NCBI GenBank assembly: GCA_002197995.1
Contig: NGZR01000002.1
Location: 8,680,001-8,744,000, forward strand
DNA: 64,000 bases
DNA from: Gaeumannomyces sp. JS-464
Taxonomy: Eukaryota; Ascomycota; Sordariomycetes; Magnaporthales; Magnaporthaceae
Direction of reading: 5' to 3'
The position numbers and the translations under genes are program-made. How positions within the stretch are numbered: the first letter of the stretch is position 1; each line of letters opens with the position of its first letter. This document shows positions 1 to 11,595 of this stretch, in pieces. The notes beneath the pieces were generated by a model. It had not been told where the DNA came from. It saw only the letters and a program-made list of their open reading frames with translations, and ran no database searches.

Positions 1-850
1 TGGACGAAAAACACCAGCGCTTGGCTGGTGTGATGGGTGGCCAAGATAATGGCAGGTGGCAACAGCCAGTTGAGAACAGCACACGCAGCCGTTGCCGGCG
101 CCATTGGCTGGAGGCTACAGGTTAGTGAGACTGGCGGTGGGCGGCCGACGGGTCTGGGGCTGGGGTTGTCAGCGAGCCAAAGCACGGCGACATGTCAGTG
201 ATACCGGGCAGGCCGGGAGCTGCTACCCGGAGGGTGCATCGATCATCGCGGCGGGCCAGTACGCAGATTTTGTTTGGTGGGCGTAGAGCACGAGGGATGC
301 GTGGACCCTGGGATCGCGGGGGAGGGGCGGACGAGGAGGGTCTGGTGGGTGCAGGCAGCACGGCTTGGTGTCTGGTGCGATTCAACTGCACGCCTAGATC
401 AATGCCATGGCTTCCCGTCGTGCCATCCATCAAAGACCTTAGATTGGCACGACAAGCAATTCGGTGTTGGCGCGCTTAGTGACACGGGGAGGCCCCTACA
501 AGCCAGCATGATTCGGAGACAGGGGCTGAGGCTGAGGAAATGAGCTTCTGCGAGCATCCATTTGACCTCTATCCCTTGTGGTATTGGCCAAAACCCATCC
601 GCGATTCCGATCCTACGCGGGGATAGCTTCATCCGAGCCAGCGGGCGGCCGCCGACAGGGCTGCTCCCGAACCCTCGCATGAATTTCCAAGCACCATAAT
701 ATTTTGTCTCGGGTGGCTACACGAGGCCGACTCCCAAGACCTGACGTCCCGGAAGCTGGGTGGTTGGGGAGACTCGAAAGAAACACCGTCTCGCGTCACA
801 CAGCCTTTCTGCTCGCATGGAAAGCTGGGGCGGAGCCTGCCCAGCTGCTG

Positions 851-881
851 CATGTTCAGTGAATATTGTTCACTAAACATG
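851..881. repeat. Imperfect 31-bp palindrome
   Basis: The sequence begins CATGTTCAGTGAA and ends TTCACTAAACATG, so both strands read almost the same (one mismatch in the 13-base arms, centre AT-rich). No gene is associated with it. It may be a cruciform-forming site or a binding site for a dimeric factor; the function is unknown. Confidence 0.6.
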
Positions 882-1156
882 CGGGCCCGTCAGCGAGGTC
901 CAGCTGCTGCAGGTCGCTGCAGCCGGCACGAAGCCACGGCGTTGTTGCGGGTCCACTCGACGCCCCACCACTCTCCACTCCTGTCGTGCCGTGCGCTTTT
1001 CGCGCAACAAGAAAAAGAGACGGAAAAAAGCACTGGGTCTACTGCCCTTCATCGTGAGCAACGAGCAGCCTCGTCTCTGCTGCCTGTCGAGATCAGACCA
1101 CGCTTCTGGATGCCGTGGACTGCTGAGCGTGGAGTCTATTAGCCAATACAGTCGAA

Positions 1157-1186
1157 GTGTGTGTGTGTGTGTGTGTGTATGTGTGT
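1157..1186. repeat. (GT)n microsatellite
   Basis: Eleven consecutive GT units, one AT interruption, then three more GT units. Simple sequence repeat in the region upstream of the calpain gene. Confidence 0.9.
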
Positions 1187-2524
1187 CAGACGCTCGTCGG
1201 TAAGCCTGCGTGGCCTGCAACTCGAGCGCCCTCCGCCTGTGCAGAACCAAAGAAGGGGTTGCCAAGTGGTGCAGCGGCATGGCTGGGTGATGCAGCAACA
1301 TGAAGCTTTTGTATCGATCCTCCTCGCTCGGGCGAGTGCACACTGTTGTGTCGCGTCCGTTATCTCACAAGAACAACGCGTCCCGTCTCGGTTCGTCCCC
1401 AGTACAAAAACGAGACTTGGCCTCCAAGATTGCGGCTTGGACGAGACCAAGGCCGCAGTGTACCTCAGCGTCGACTGTTGTTGTGGATTGGCGCCCTCCT
1501 CCCAGTCCTGCCCAGCCTGCAGGCGCCTTTGCTGCCTCGACGTTTTTCATCACAAGAGCGAACGCGGGGTTTGAAATTTTCTCGCTTGTCTCTTTTCTAC
1601 TCGGGCGTAGGTAGATATAAGCCACCACGATAAGTAGCCCGCCGCTCCCACCGCACGGTGTCTGGTCCTCGGACATCCCAGCGACGCAGAGTCCTCGCCC
1701 ACCGCCATTTCAGTGTCACCTCTAACCCCGACTGTCGGCGCCTCCCTCCTGCTTTTGCCCCCTTAATCATCCTCGCCCGTCCGCCCTCGCGCCGATTGGA
1801 CCCTGCACCCACCCATCAGAGCGCCGAACTGCCTAAAATAACGCCTCGGTGCCGCGGAAGGACCCCTAGTCTCGCCTGGTCCCCTACTTTTGTGCTTCAG
1901 GGTCCTTATCAAGCGGCACGGCACTACCGCGCGCACCTTTGTGGCCACCAAGACGGCCGAGAACCCGCGCCCTCTCCGCAGATCCCTCATACTAGGCCGC
2001 CCATCCCTTTTCCTGCCCCAGCAGGGCATCTGCACTCCCTCTTGGTCAGCTTGGTCTGCACCACGTAAACCCTCCATCCGCTTACACCGACACGAGCTTG
2101 CTGGCCCCAACGAGTCAGCTTGCCGAGAAACCCAAGTAGCGGCGCAACCCACCCCCTTTTCCCCTTGCACCAACTCGCGCCGTCGCCGCCGCCCTTCCAT
2201 CTTCTTCCAGTCCAGCCCGGCGCTGTCGGATGCATAAGTCAGTCGCCAGCTTTCCGAAACGTCCGACGGCTTTGCCTTGATTTTCCCTGTTTGTGTCTTT
2301 TTTTCAGTTTTGACTTCGACAGTTTTTTTTTCCCCCCTGTGCTTGTCGCGTTCCGTATTGCGTAGAGTTAGCGCGTATCCTTGGTCAATTCTGTTCTCCT
2401 TCTGTTGAACGAGACTGCAAGACCGGCGTCCCGCGATAAAGTAGACGGTCGTTTTTTTGGTTCAGCATCCATTTTGTCCAATTCTGTGGCCTCGAAAGAC
2501 TACATTTTCTTTCTACCACCCACC

Positions 2525-5500
2525 ATGTTTGCACCAAGAGGCAGGGGCTACGACTCCGAGTCGGAGGACGAGGGGCGGAGACTGGTGCAGGCCAGCAGAT
2601 CGAAGGTCGAGGGGAGGCCCTCATTGCAGGCGGGCGGCGGACCGGACGACAAGAAGAAAAAGAAGATCAAGCTGCCGCCGCAAGAGACCATCGAGCAGAT
2701 CTGGGAGCGCTTCTCCAAGCAGCAATTCACCAAGCCCTCAAGATCCTGCCCTTCGACCCCGTCCCGGCCTCGACCGCGTCCGTCCGGGCCAACGAGCTGC
2801 TCACGGCGGGCTACGAACGAGCCGTCGACGAGTGTAGGCGCAGGGTCCGCAAGATCATCCAGGAGTGCAAACGGGTTAACAAGCGATATCGGGATCCGGG
2901 GTTTGATCTGGTATGTTCCGATTTCCATTCCCAGGATGGCGGTCAAAACCAGTCATGGATGCGGTTTGGGAGGTCACGTGCCTTCGTTCCGAGCTTCGAA
3001 GTCGCCATTTTGCCCACCCAACTGTCAGTTGCTAACGTCACCATGACAGGATTGGGATCTAAAATGGCGAAAGGGGAATACGCTGAACTACCTGGGGAAG
3101 ACCAAGTTTGAGCTTAGCACGCAGACGGCGCGAGACCCCAACTCCAGCGTCCCCAAGGCCGTCAAGCGTGTGCACGAGATATTTGAGAAGCCAACTTTTA
3201 TGCAAAATATCAACGGTTCAGATGTCAAACAGGGCGGCCTGGGCGACTGCTGGCTTATCGCCAGTCTCAGTGGGCTGGCAAATATCGAAGGCGCCGTTCG
3301 CCGCTCCTGCGTTGAGTACAACACCAAGATTGGAATTTATGGCTTCGTTTTTTACAGAGGTAAGCGGCTGCCACTGACAGCACGGCCCTGATGCCGGCAC
3401 ACCTTGAATAAATAGTCTGACTTCCGCGGAGATGGCGAATGGATATACTCCATCATCGATGACAAGCTTTTCCTCAAGTCTCCATGCTGGGACGACCGCA
3501 GCATGCAGCGCGATCTCCTCCAGCAGATTGACAAGGACGACGCAGAGGCCACGTACCGCAAAACGTACCAGACTGGCTCCAAGGCTCTGTTTTTCGGCCA
3601 GAACGTGGACCAGAATGAGACATGGGTGCCGCTGATGGAGAAGGCGTATGCCAAGGCCCACGGTGATTACGCTTCGCTGATCGGCGGCTGGATTGGCGAG
3701 GGCCTGGAGGACCTGACTGGCGGTGTCACTACCGATCTGCTGTCGTCGGACATTCTCGACACGGACGAATTCTGGGAAAATGATCTCAGCAAGGTGAACC
3801 AGGAGTTCTTGTTCGGCTGTTCGACCGGTCTGCTCGACGGCGGCCACGGCAACAGGGATGGCATCCAGGAACGCCACGCCTACAACGTCGTCGATACGCG
3901 AACGCTCACCAATGGCACCCGGCTTGTTAAGCTAAGGTAAGCTGCACCCAACCCCTGATGGCCGACCTCCCTTGGCTGCCGCTAACGCAGAGAATGATTG
4001 ACAGAAACCCCTGGGGTGCTAAAAAGCGAGGCATCTGGGAAGGCGCGTACTCGGACGGGTCCAAGGAGTGGAACGCGCAGGAGGTGCAGCAGGAGCTGAA
4101 GCACTCATTCGGGAGCGACTCGGTCTTCTGGATCACGTACGAGGACATGCTGCGCAAGTTTCAGCACATCGACCGGACCCGCCTCTTCCGCGAAGACGGG
4201 TGGCGCTGCTCCCAGCGCTGGATCGGCGTCGACGTGCCCTGGCGCGCCCAGTGGCACGAGAAGTTCCACGTACGCCTGACTCGGGACTCGCCCATGGTCC
4301 TCGTGCTCTCGCAGCTCGACGACCGCTACTTCAAGGGCCTCGAGGGTCAGTACACCTTCGAGCTGTACTTCCGCGTCCACGAGCAAGGGAAGCCGGACCC
4401 GGAGGACTACGTTGTGCGCTCGCACGCAAACTACCTCATGGAGCGTTCCGTCGGCGTCGAGATCCCCGACATGGCCGCGGGCAACTACTCCATCTGGATC
4501 TCGGTCCGGGCGGACCGCAACTGGGCGACGCGCGAGAGCATCGAGGCCGTCGTCAAGCGCGAGTGCCGCAACAAGGACGAGAACGAGAAGCTGGCGCAGG
4601 TCGGGCGCGCCTACGATCTGGCGCACGCCAAGGCGGCACAGCACTTGGCGGAGGTGGCGCGTCGCCGCCGCGCCGCGGACCACTCGAAGGCCGCGGGCGA
4701 GCGCAAGGACGAGCGTCGTACGAACTGGGAGCGTCGCCGCATCAACAGGGAGATCCAGGAGGCGCAGAAGGCCAAGAACCAGCGCAAACGCGAGAGGCGC
4801 AAGGCGGAACGCAAGGCGGCCGCCAAAAAGGCCGCCGAGGAGGCTGCTGCCGCTACAAAGAAAGCTGCTAAGGAAGCCGCTGCTACTAAGAAGAAGGCCG
4901 CCGAAGAGGCCGAGGCGACTAAGGTCGCTTCGACGGCCGCTCCAGATGCAGCTGAAAAGACCGCCAACGAGAAGCAAGCGTCCGAGCAAGCTGTTGACAA
5001 GGACTGTTCGCCCGCCGATTCCTCCAAAAAGCAAGACGAAGTGGAGCCCAAGACTAAAGAAGAGAGCCCCACCCCAGTCCCAGAGTCTGGCGCTGTTGTC
5101 AGAGAGGACAAGGAGAAACAAGATGCGCCTTCAACGGACAGCTCAAATGACCAGACCAGCGAAACAGTCAAGACGGAGCCGAGACAGGGTACTGCTGCCG
5201 ATACGCAAGTCGCCAAGCGCGATGAGAAAAGTAGCGATGCGAGGGACACCTCGAAGCCCGACCAGAAGAGCGATGCCGAGCCTACGGGCGCGTCAAGAGG
5301 AAAGCCTACCCACATCGACGTGCCACCCCATGCGGACCCAACACCAGCCGACAAGTCCGTTCAGGAGGGCGAGGCCAGCAGCGCTAGCTCAACTGCCTCC
5401 AGCACTCCACAGGAGACGCCGCTCGACACGCCACAGAGCGAAAAGGCCAACGCCGAGGGGCCTGGCAGCGGCGACAGCAACGGCAAGGGTGATAAGGTGC

Positions 5501-6321
5501 CCGTGCCCCCGTCGAGGGCGGTCCTCCCCCACCGGCCCTGCCGGTGATCTGCCAGTACCACAAGGACCAGGAAGAGGCGGCGCAGCGGCGCATCGAGGCC
5601 GCCAAGGAGGAGCAGCAGCGCCAGCTCGAGGCCCAGCAGCAGGCCGCGCCGGCGGAGCCGACCTACTCGGAGGATGACTCATCCGACAGTCCCGTCTCGG
5701 AATGGGAGCAGCTGTTCGACTCGGAGGACGACGACAAGGCCAAGGAGCCGCTGCGCCAGAGGGCCGCCGCCAAGGCCGCGGCCACGGCGGCCAACGGCGG
5801 CGTACCCGTCGACGACGACCACGACGAGACCGAGGACGAGTCGCGCCCGGAGCCGTGGAACGCCGTGTGCGTCGTCGGGTTCCGCGTCTACAGCCGTGAC
5901 GAGGCGCTCGAGCTGTGTGTCGTCATGGAGGGCGAGGCGCTCGAGGAGGGCGGCATGGGCGAGAAGGGCGCGGCCGACCTCGACGACGCGCAGGCCAACG
6001 CCGGCGGCGGACGAGGCGGCGGACGAGGCGGCGCCGAAGGCCGAGGAGAGCAAGGGCGACAGCGAGACCAAGGGAGACGCCGCCGCTCCCAAGGCAGAGG
6101 AGGCCAAGGATGACGCGGGCTACGAGGCCGACAAGGACGAGGAGAAGACGAGGCGCGGCGGCGACGCCGCCAAGGCCGACAGCAACACCGAGGGCTTCGC
6201 GCCCTACCAGATCATCGTCAGCAAGGGCGGCGGCGAGTTTGAGAAGGCGTCGGCCCCGGTGGTCGTCGACGAGGAGAAGAAGGCGGAGGCGCCAAAGAGG
6301 GACGAGGCCAGCGACGCCTAG
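2525..6321 (+). CDS. Calpain-family (C2) cysteine protease with long charged C-terminal tail
   Basis: Likely exons are 2525-2910, 3050-3359, 3416-3936 and 4005-6321, about 1,180 residues. The papain-fold catalytic set is present: Cys in GGLGDCWLIAS (codon 3248-3250), His in QERHAYNVV (3875-3877) and Asn in LRNPWG (4006-4008). A calpain beta-sandwich-like region follows (SQRWIGVDVPW, then about 4290-4560), then a Lys/Ala/Glu-rich coiled-coil and disordered tail (about 4600-5480). Near 5853-5895 the tail carries EPWNAVCVVGFRVYS, which I recall as conserved in fungal calpains. The frame changes at about 2734 (one base short in AAGCCC), at 5506-5510 (C run) and near 6000. The phase across the second intron also does not close by one base. 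These look like sequence errors rather than decay. Intracellular regulatory proteolysis is the family role; the substrate is unknown. It has no clear relation to its neighbours. Confidence 0.88.
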
Positions 6322-6669
6322 GTGAACGCTTTCCTCGTCTCTCTTCTGTTGTTGGGCTGCTGGGCCATGACACGAGGGTTGCGTTCAAGGGTGCGACATG
6401 GCATCGGCCCTTCCTAGCCATTCTTCAGGCTTTCTTGCTGGGGGCCGACAAGATGCGCCCTCTTACTTCCGAGGCTTGTTCGCCACTCCACTCACCATAA
6501 ATCCACATGGTCAACGGCGTTTAAAGGGTGACAGCGGTTTTCTTTATATTGTTTCTCTATGGGCATGATATGATGGCATTTCACAGTTCTTGATGGCAAG
6601 ACGGATTATGACTGGCGATGTAACCTATGGGAATACACGGAGGGTTTGTCATGTTTTCCTTCTTCTGTC
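6322..6669. other. Calpain 3' flank
   Basis: Presumed 3' untranslated and downstream sequence of the calpain gene, AT-richer than the coding region. I see no gene or structured element in it. Confidence 0.4.
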
Positions 6670-7335
6670 TTTTTTTTTGCCGAAGTGTAATAATGCCAAT
6701 GAACAACCAATGAACCAAGAATTCTCTCTCGGATCAACATACGAGCAACAAGATGTCCTGCCACGATTCCTCGGCAACTGGAGCAGGTAGGAATAATGGC
6801 GGCTACTACCTACCATATATAGAAACACCAGTCTGGTTCCCATGCTAACCTTTAAAGCTCACTCCTCAGAGACAGCCACGCTAGCGATGGTAGTGGCAAC
6901 CAGCCATCCACGGCTGCCCCATCCTGCGCCTCCCGTCGGCGGAGCGGCGAGATACATGGAGGGACGGAACAGCTGTGTTAGGGCGCACTGTGGAATGGAC
7001 TTCAACGGGGCAACCACAAGTCCGCCTCCCCGGGAAGCTTTGCTGGCGTGCTGTTCTCGCGTGTCAAATACCCAGCGCTAGTATCTCTATCGAATCGCAT
7101 TTTCTCCCAAAAGGAAATGAGCTCCATTGCAAACCTCACGCGTGCGTTTCGCTGGCGGAGCCTCACGGGCCGGCAACTCCTCAACCCGATAGCACATCTG
7201 GCCTCGTGCGATAATGGGTGCTGGGACGCTGGCAGGCTGGGGCGAATGGCCACACGCCAAAAAAAAAAAAAACGTCAATCCTCGGTGCCTACCTACCCTG
7301 AAAACTTGCCCCGCGGTCGCTCGGATTCGCACGTA
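6670..7335 (+). repeat. Dispersed repeat family A, copy 1
   Basis: This stretch is matched, as its reverse complement, by 18365-19165. Shared landmarks in order are the segment around AATGCCAATGAACAACC, then GCAACTGGAGCAGGTAGGAAT, the run around 6880-6910 (CACGCTAGCG..GTGGCAACCAGCC), TCAAATACCCAGCG, GAGCTCCATTGCAAACC, and the right edge CTTGCCCCGCGGTCGCT near 7302-7325. The copies have diverged by point changes and small indels. I see no terminal inverted repeats and no transposase frame. It is therefore a non-autonomous or remnant mobile element of unknown class, possibly a solo LTR or MITE-like unit. Confidence 0.75.
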
Positions 7336-7733
7336 AGGACAGGGAAAAGGAATTGGCGACCTACTCGATTGCGGAAGGGTGCGCGCGAGGGGGGGCGCCC
7401 GGCGGGAAGACGACGAGACGAGAAGCGACGAGACAGGGAACCTATGCCCGTGCTCGAGTCTATGGTGTAATCAAATTTGATGTGGCTTTGGATTTGGAAG
7501 GCAGCGGCGACACGCCCGACCTCCATACCAAGGTCGTTCTTGTTCAAGAATCCTATCTACCTCTAGGTGATACCTACGGCCTTGCGCGTCGTCGCGCTTT
7601 CCTTTAACTACACCTTCCGACCGCGGCAAGCACGGTTGGTCCGAGTTGAACGCCCCCACCCGAGCTCATCCACCCCGTCGCGTCCTTTTCTTCTTCGACA
7701 CCCCGACCGCTCTCTTCCATCTTCTCTCCACGA

Positions 7734-9256
7734 TGCCGAAAGCCATGCCGCTTGCGGTCGCCGCGGCGCCATGGGCGGGTTGGCGCTAGGGCTCTCGATG
7801 TATGTCGCCCATCTCCCTTCCTTTATTGTTCCATTCCATCTTCATTACTTTTCTAGCCCCATTTTTTCCCTTTCTCGATCACCGTCCCGATTCCATATGT
7901 TAGCTGACATTTCCATTTCCATCTAGTGGAGTCATCGGTGGTGTCCTTGACATGTTAGGCGATTTCTCCTCCATTGTCCGCGGCCTCATCGCCTCGGCGT
8001 TCCTCGTTGGATATCTCTTCGACTGTCTTGCCGCCGGCCGTATCGTCAAGGCTTTCGGCGTCCTGGAAATGCCTGACCTTATCGGCAGGCTCGCCCTCCA
8101 TCGGTTCGTGGCCTTATCGCCTCCCCTTTCCCGTCGACTGCCTTTTTGGCTATCTTTTAACGGGCCGCATTACCCGGGCTTTAGCCATTCCCCGTGGCTA
8201 TTGGTGACATTTCGGTCGCTTGCCCTTTGTACCAGCCCTTTTCCTGGCTGTCGGCTCCCTCTTCCTCCCGGAGACACCTCAGTTTGCCTTCATCAGAGGT
8301 CGTGAGGACGAAGCTCTCAGCACTCTTGCGAGGCTAAACGGCAAGACCATCCGCGACGCCCTGGTTACCGACATGATCGAGGGTTTCCGAACCAAGAAGG
8401 CCCAGGCCCAGGCCCAGGCCCAGCACCAAACCAACGACAACCGGTTCTCGATCTTCACAGCCCCCAGCATGTTCCGCCGCCTGGTGATTGGAATCATTCT
8501 CCAAGCCGGTCAGCAGCTAACGGGAGTGAGCTACTTCTTCTACTTTGGCAACACGATCCTCAGCCTGACTGGCATTGGAAACGGCTTCATTTGCGCCATG
8601 ATACTCGGCGGCCTTAACCTTCTCTTTTCCATTCTGGGCATGTTCGTCGTCAAAAAGTGTGCTCGCCGGCCAGCAGTTGACTGGCGTCAACTACTTCTAT
8701 TTTTTTCCCTCCTGGGAATGTTCGCCGTCAAGAAGTGTCCTCGCCAGCCTGCCCTCATCATCGGTGCCTTGGTCATCGCTACTTGTTTCGTGTAAGTTTT
8801 CACCATTTCTCATTTCCCGTTCCCACCATAGGTATACTAACCAGTTTTCCTCAGCGCCTACGCGTGTGTCGGTCAATCCATACTGCCGGTCACCCCGAGA
8901 AGACGCCCACGGCCAGTATCGTGTTGGCGCTGTCTGCTGTTTTTATCGGGGAATTTGCGTCGACGTGGGGGCCCCTGGTGTGGGCTGTCACGGCTGAACT
9001 TTTCCCAGCAGCTCACCGGCCCCTGGCTCTGGCTCTGGCCATCGCCACATCCGCAAACTGGACCGTCAACGCCATCATCGCAGGAACGACAACATTCATC
9101 GTCGAAAAGATCCATTTCCTGTATGGATTTGCTTTCGCTGGTTTCTGTGGTGCGCTCGCAGTTTTCGTGTGGTGGTTTGTCATTGAGCCGAAAGACAGGA
9201 CGCTGGACGAGATCGACGCCCTGTACCTCCAGAAGGCCAACCCGCGCAAGGCTTGA
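7734..9256 (+). pseudogene. Decayed major facilitator sugar transporter
   Basis: Sugar-porter pieces occur in the right order but in several frames. They are a start MPKAMPLAV (7734), MGGLALGLS, an intron 7800-7925, GVIGGVLDM and IASAFLVGYLFDC. Then come PETPQFAFIRGREDEALSTL, ILQAGQQLTGVSYFF, an intron of about 8792-8854, FASTWGPLVWAVTAELFP, and the end IEPKDRTLDEIDALY. The region between transmembrane segments 2 and 6 (about 8060-8220) is scrambled. A piece reading GMFVVKKCARRPA is partly duplicated just downstream as GMFAVKKCPRQPA, with a second GQQLTGVNYFYFF in another frame. The cytosolic loop has an Ala-Gln repeat (8399-8424). The missing and duplicated segments indicate a real pseudogene and not only sequencing error. 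A second relic of the same family lies at 58100-58640. Confidence 0.75.
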
Positions 9257-9892
9257 GCGGCGATGGGTAGCAGACGACGCCATGGCGTCAATGGACGGTC
9301 ATGATGGAAAAGTTGATGGGAGTGGCACAAAGACTTCGGATGACGGTTGACAGGACAGAAGGAAGTATTGTTACTATGGATCGCTTGTGCTTCTTGGAGC
9401 GCGTAATGGTCCAGCTGGCCGAAGCTGCCGGGGCTAGAGCCAAATCACGGTGTGCGGCAGGGAAGAGCCCGTCTACCTGGGACCCTCTGGTTTGAACTTT
9501 AACCACAATAACTAGGGTGGCTTTTTTGTCCTTTTTCCTGTCCTTTTTTGGCCAGTTCATACCTCAAGCTGGGCGTCCCGAAAACACCCTATCTGCAGGC
9601 ATTGGGGTGCTTATCGCATTAAGGGATTAAAGCAGTGAAGTTATCGTGAGTTCCATGGTATACACAATCCCTGAAGGCAGTAGTACAGTGGCCCGCGACG
9701 CGGGTAAATGCCAAATCCATGGGTCATATGACCCCATCCTCACGTGACCACCTCAACAGCGCTCTGTTGGCTCTCTGCTCTGGATTGTAATAGGAATAGT
9801 CCGAACAATCCCCTTGACAAATTTATGCCTCGAGCTGGACATCCCGAGAAGACCTTTGCAAAGCTCTTCCAGGTGGGGGGGCATCGCATCGC
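9257..9892. other. Non-coding region with a short internal duplication
   Basis: No gene. Two short related segments occur: GGCCAGTTCATACCTCAAGC near 9551-9570, followed by GGGCGTCCCGAAAAC, and GACAAATTTATGCCTCGAGC near 9816-9835, followed by GGACATCCCGAGAAG. They differ mainly by C/T and G/A exchanges, and they sit just before repeat family B. Confidence 0.5.
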
Positions 9893-10142
9893 CCCATGAC
9901 ACCAACGATAGAGACAGCGGCCCGTTGGGGTTGGATAGAGTAGTTTACGGGGTTTGGCCGAGTATTGGGACGGCCGATACAGTGGCACCATCCCTCTATA
10001 AAATCCAGAATTCCTCGCCGCACATTCAACGGGAGTCTCAAGTGGCGGCTGACCAAATGTTGAGGCACGGTAGGATTGGCTGGCTAGGGCAACCAGGCGC
10101 GGGCCAAACCTACTTAGTCCACACCGGTCTCGTCCAGCTGCG
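9893..10142 (+). repeat. Dispersed repeat family B, copy 1
   Basis: Matches 19632-19866 in direct orientation. Shared landmarks are CCGTTGGGGT, GAGTTTACG-like, CACCATCCCTC, AATCCAGAA, GTCTCAAGTGGCGGCTGACC, GATTGGCTGGC and CCACACCGGTCTCGTCCAGC. Most differences are transitions, in both directions, which fits two independently mutated copies (RIP or neutral drift). No coding capacity is seen. Confidence 0.75.
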
Positions 10143-10727
10143 AAGTCGTGGCAGTAGCCGTTTCCATCTCTGAAGGCAGCCTCCTTGTTGCGCGGCTCCA
10201 GCGTCAGCGCGAGCGGGCTTTTTTTTTTGTCGCTGCAATCCAGCTTTGCGCCTTCTGTGGTCAGATCTTTCCGCATGCACCTCTACCGAAATTTCCTTTG
10301 GGATAGGTTCAAGTCCCGTGCTGCCTCTGCCGCCCTCATCGCCGGCACTGCTTTTATCGTTGGGCGCCTTGCAGTTCTCGTTGCCGGCCGAGGTCTTATC
10401 ATCGATGATCATAGCCTCTGTTCGCGGCAGGACGTATTCTCCTTGTGCAATCATCTGATGACTTCCGAGTTAGATCATTCCCGCTGCAGCCGTGACACAA
10501 TGGCCACGCGGGTGGTGTCGCTCACCTTGAATGTTGGCTTGGGGTCGCCCTTGCAAATCACCCCGTGCAGTGTCTTCCACGACTTCGGCGCGACGAGCTT
10601 ATCATCTTCCCCCTTGATTATGAAAGGGGGGCACTGCTACCTTATTTTGACTTTGAAGGGTCTCCAAGGATCAGGTCACCTTACCAGCCGCCCGGTGGCC
10701 AGATAGAAAGGCGTGAGTGGCCACGAC
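10143..10727. other. No recognisable gene
   Basis: Open stretches on the plus strand (10185-10706) lack any recognisable domain. I see no RNA gene or repeat apart from a short T run near 10220. Confidence 0.4.
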
Positions 10728-11595
10728 TCACCTCCTAGGTTTCAGACCTGGTAGTAGGCACTGAATGCTCTGTCCCTCCGAGTTCGATGAATAGTAGAAT
10801 AAGCGGCGCCTCTTCGCCGCTGGCGGTGTCAGAACCCTCGTCAGAGTCCGCAGGCGCGCCTTGAAAAGGTTCAGGCAGCCACCTCTTGTACGCCCGCCCC
10901 TCATGGCGATGCCTTCGTAGTAGCGCCGCTTGTCCTCGTCGGGCTGGTCGGCTACGGAGACTATCTCTTCGGACCTTCGGAGCCAGGACCGGCTGACGTC
11001 ACCCCTTGAGAGGGTCAAGCGGAGGTTCGAGGACGTTAACGCGGCAAAGTACAACAGACAGCCCAGCAGGGTGTGGCCGCTGCCCCCGATGAAGCAGGAA
11101 GGCCTGCTCACCCCGAGGTAGTTGCCCCAGCACGACTGGAGGGCCATGCCGGCCATGAGCCTCAGCGCGATAACGTCGCGGATGCTCATCTGCATCGGCA
11201 CGACGGGGAGCTCGGCGGGGAGCCGGTCCACGTCGCCGACCATCAGGCCGACGCACACGGCGGTGGGGCACACAATCCTCAGCTGCCTGGCGAACGCGGC
11301 CCAGCAAGCCTCAGGCCGGGCCGGGATGCAGTCGGCTGAAACGGATGCGGCGGCGTGAGCCCCCCTTGTCGACATCGAGGTGCGCCCTGTTTTCCATCAT
11401 CCTCCTCGCCTCCCTGATGACTGCCGGGGGGTCAAGCGGCGCCGGCAGGCCGATGACGCGATGGGCGGGGAACTGGCGCGCGTTCCCGGGCGTCTCCCAG
11501 TGCTCGGTCGGGATGAAGATGTTTGGCACGTCAAAGACGACGCGGAACCAGAGCTGGCACCACAACCACACGCGACGGCCGGCGTGGCCCGGCAT
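10728..11595 (-). CDS. Hypothetical protein, possibly membrane-associated
   Basis: Two overlapping minus-strand frames appear to be one gene. An upstream part (11595 to about 11345) reads WLWCQLWFRVVFDVPNIFI and PTEHWETPGNARQFPAHR. A downstream part (about 11345 to 10728) contains MSIRDVIALRLMAGMALQS, WGNYLGVSRPSCFIGGSG and HTLLGCLLYFAALTSS, then a basic tail. The frame switch near 11345 would need one base, as in other genes here. The hydrophobic segments suggest membrane spans. I do not recognise the family. The true start may lie further upstream, since no strong start context is visible. Confidence 0.4.

Larger units (their letters stand above)
1..2524. other. Non-coding upstream region of the calpain gene
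   Basis: No reading frame here has recognisable protein character; the open stretches on both strands are low-complexity Arg/Pro/Ser sequence. The right-hand part (about 1600-2520) looks like promoter and leader: a TATA-like element (gatataag near 1614-1621), then about 800 bases rich in C and T ending in pyrimidine runs around 2300-2340, just before the calpain start. Such CT-rich leaders are usual for filamentous fungi. A GT microsatellite and an imperfect palindrome are listed separately. Confidence 0.6.

Noticed and set aside
4105..5121. Long minus-strand open frame opposite the calpain
   Set aside because: GC-rich codon shadow of the coding strand; Leu/Val-rich, no domain, and the plus strand has clear calpain motifs.
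3416..6321. Splitting the calpain into two or three genes at its frame changes
   Set aside because: The catalytic residues and the conserved tail motif fall in one continuous order; gaps between frames are too short for introns.
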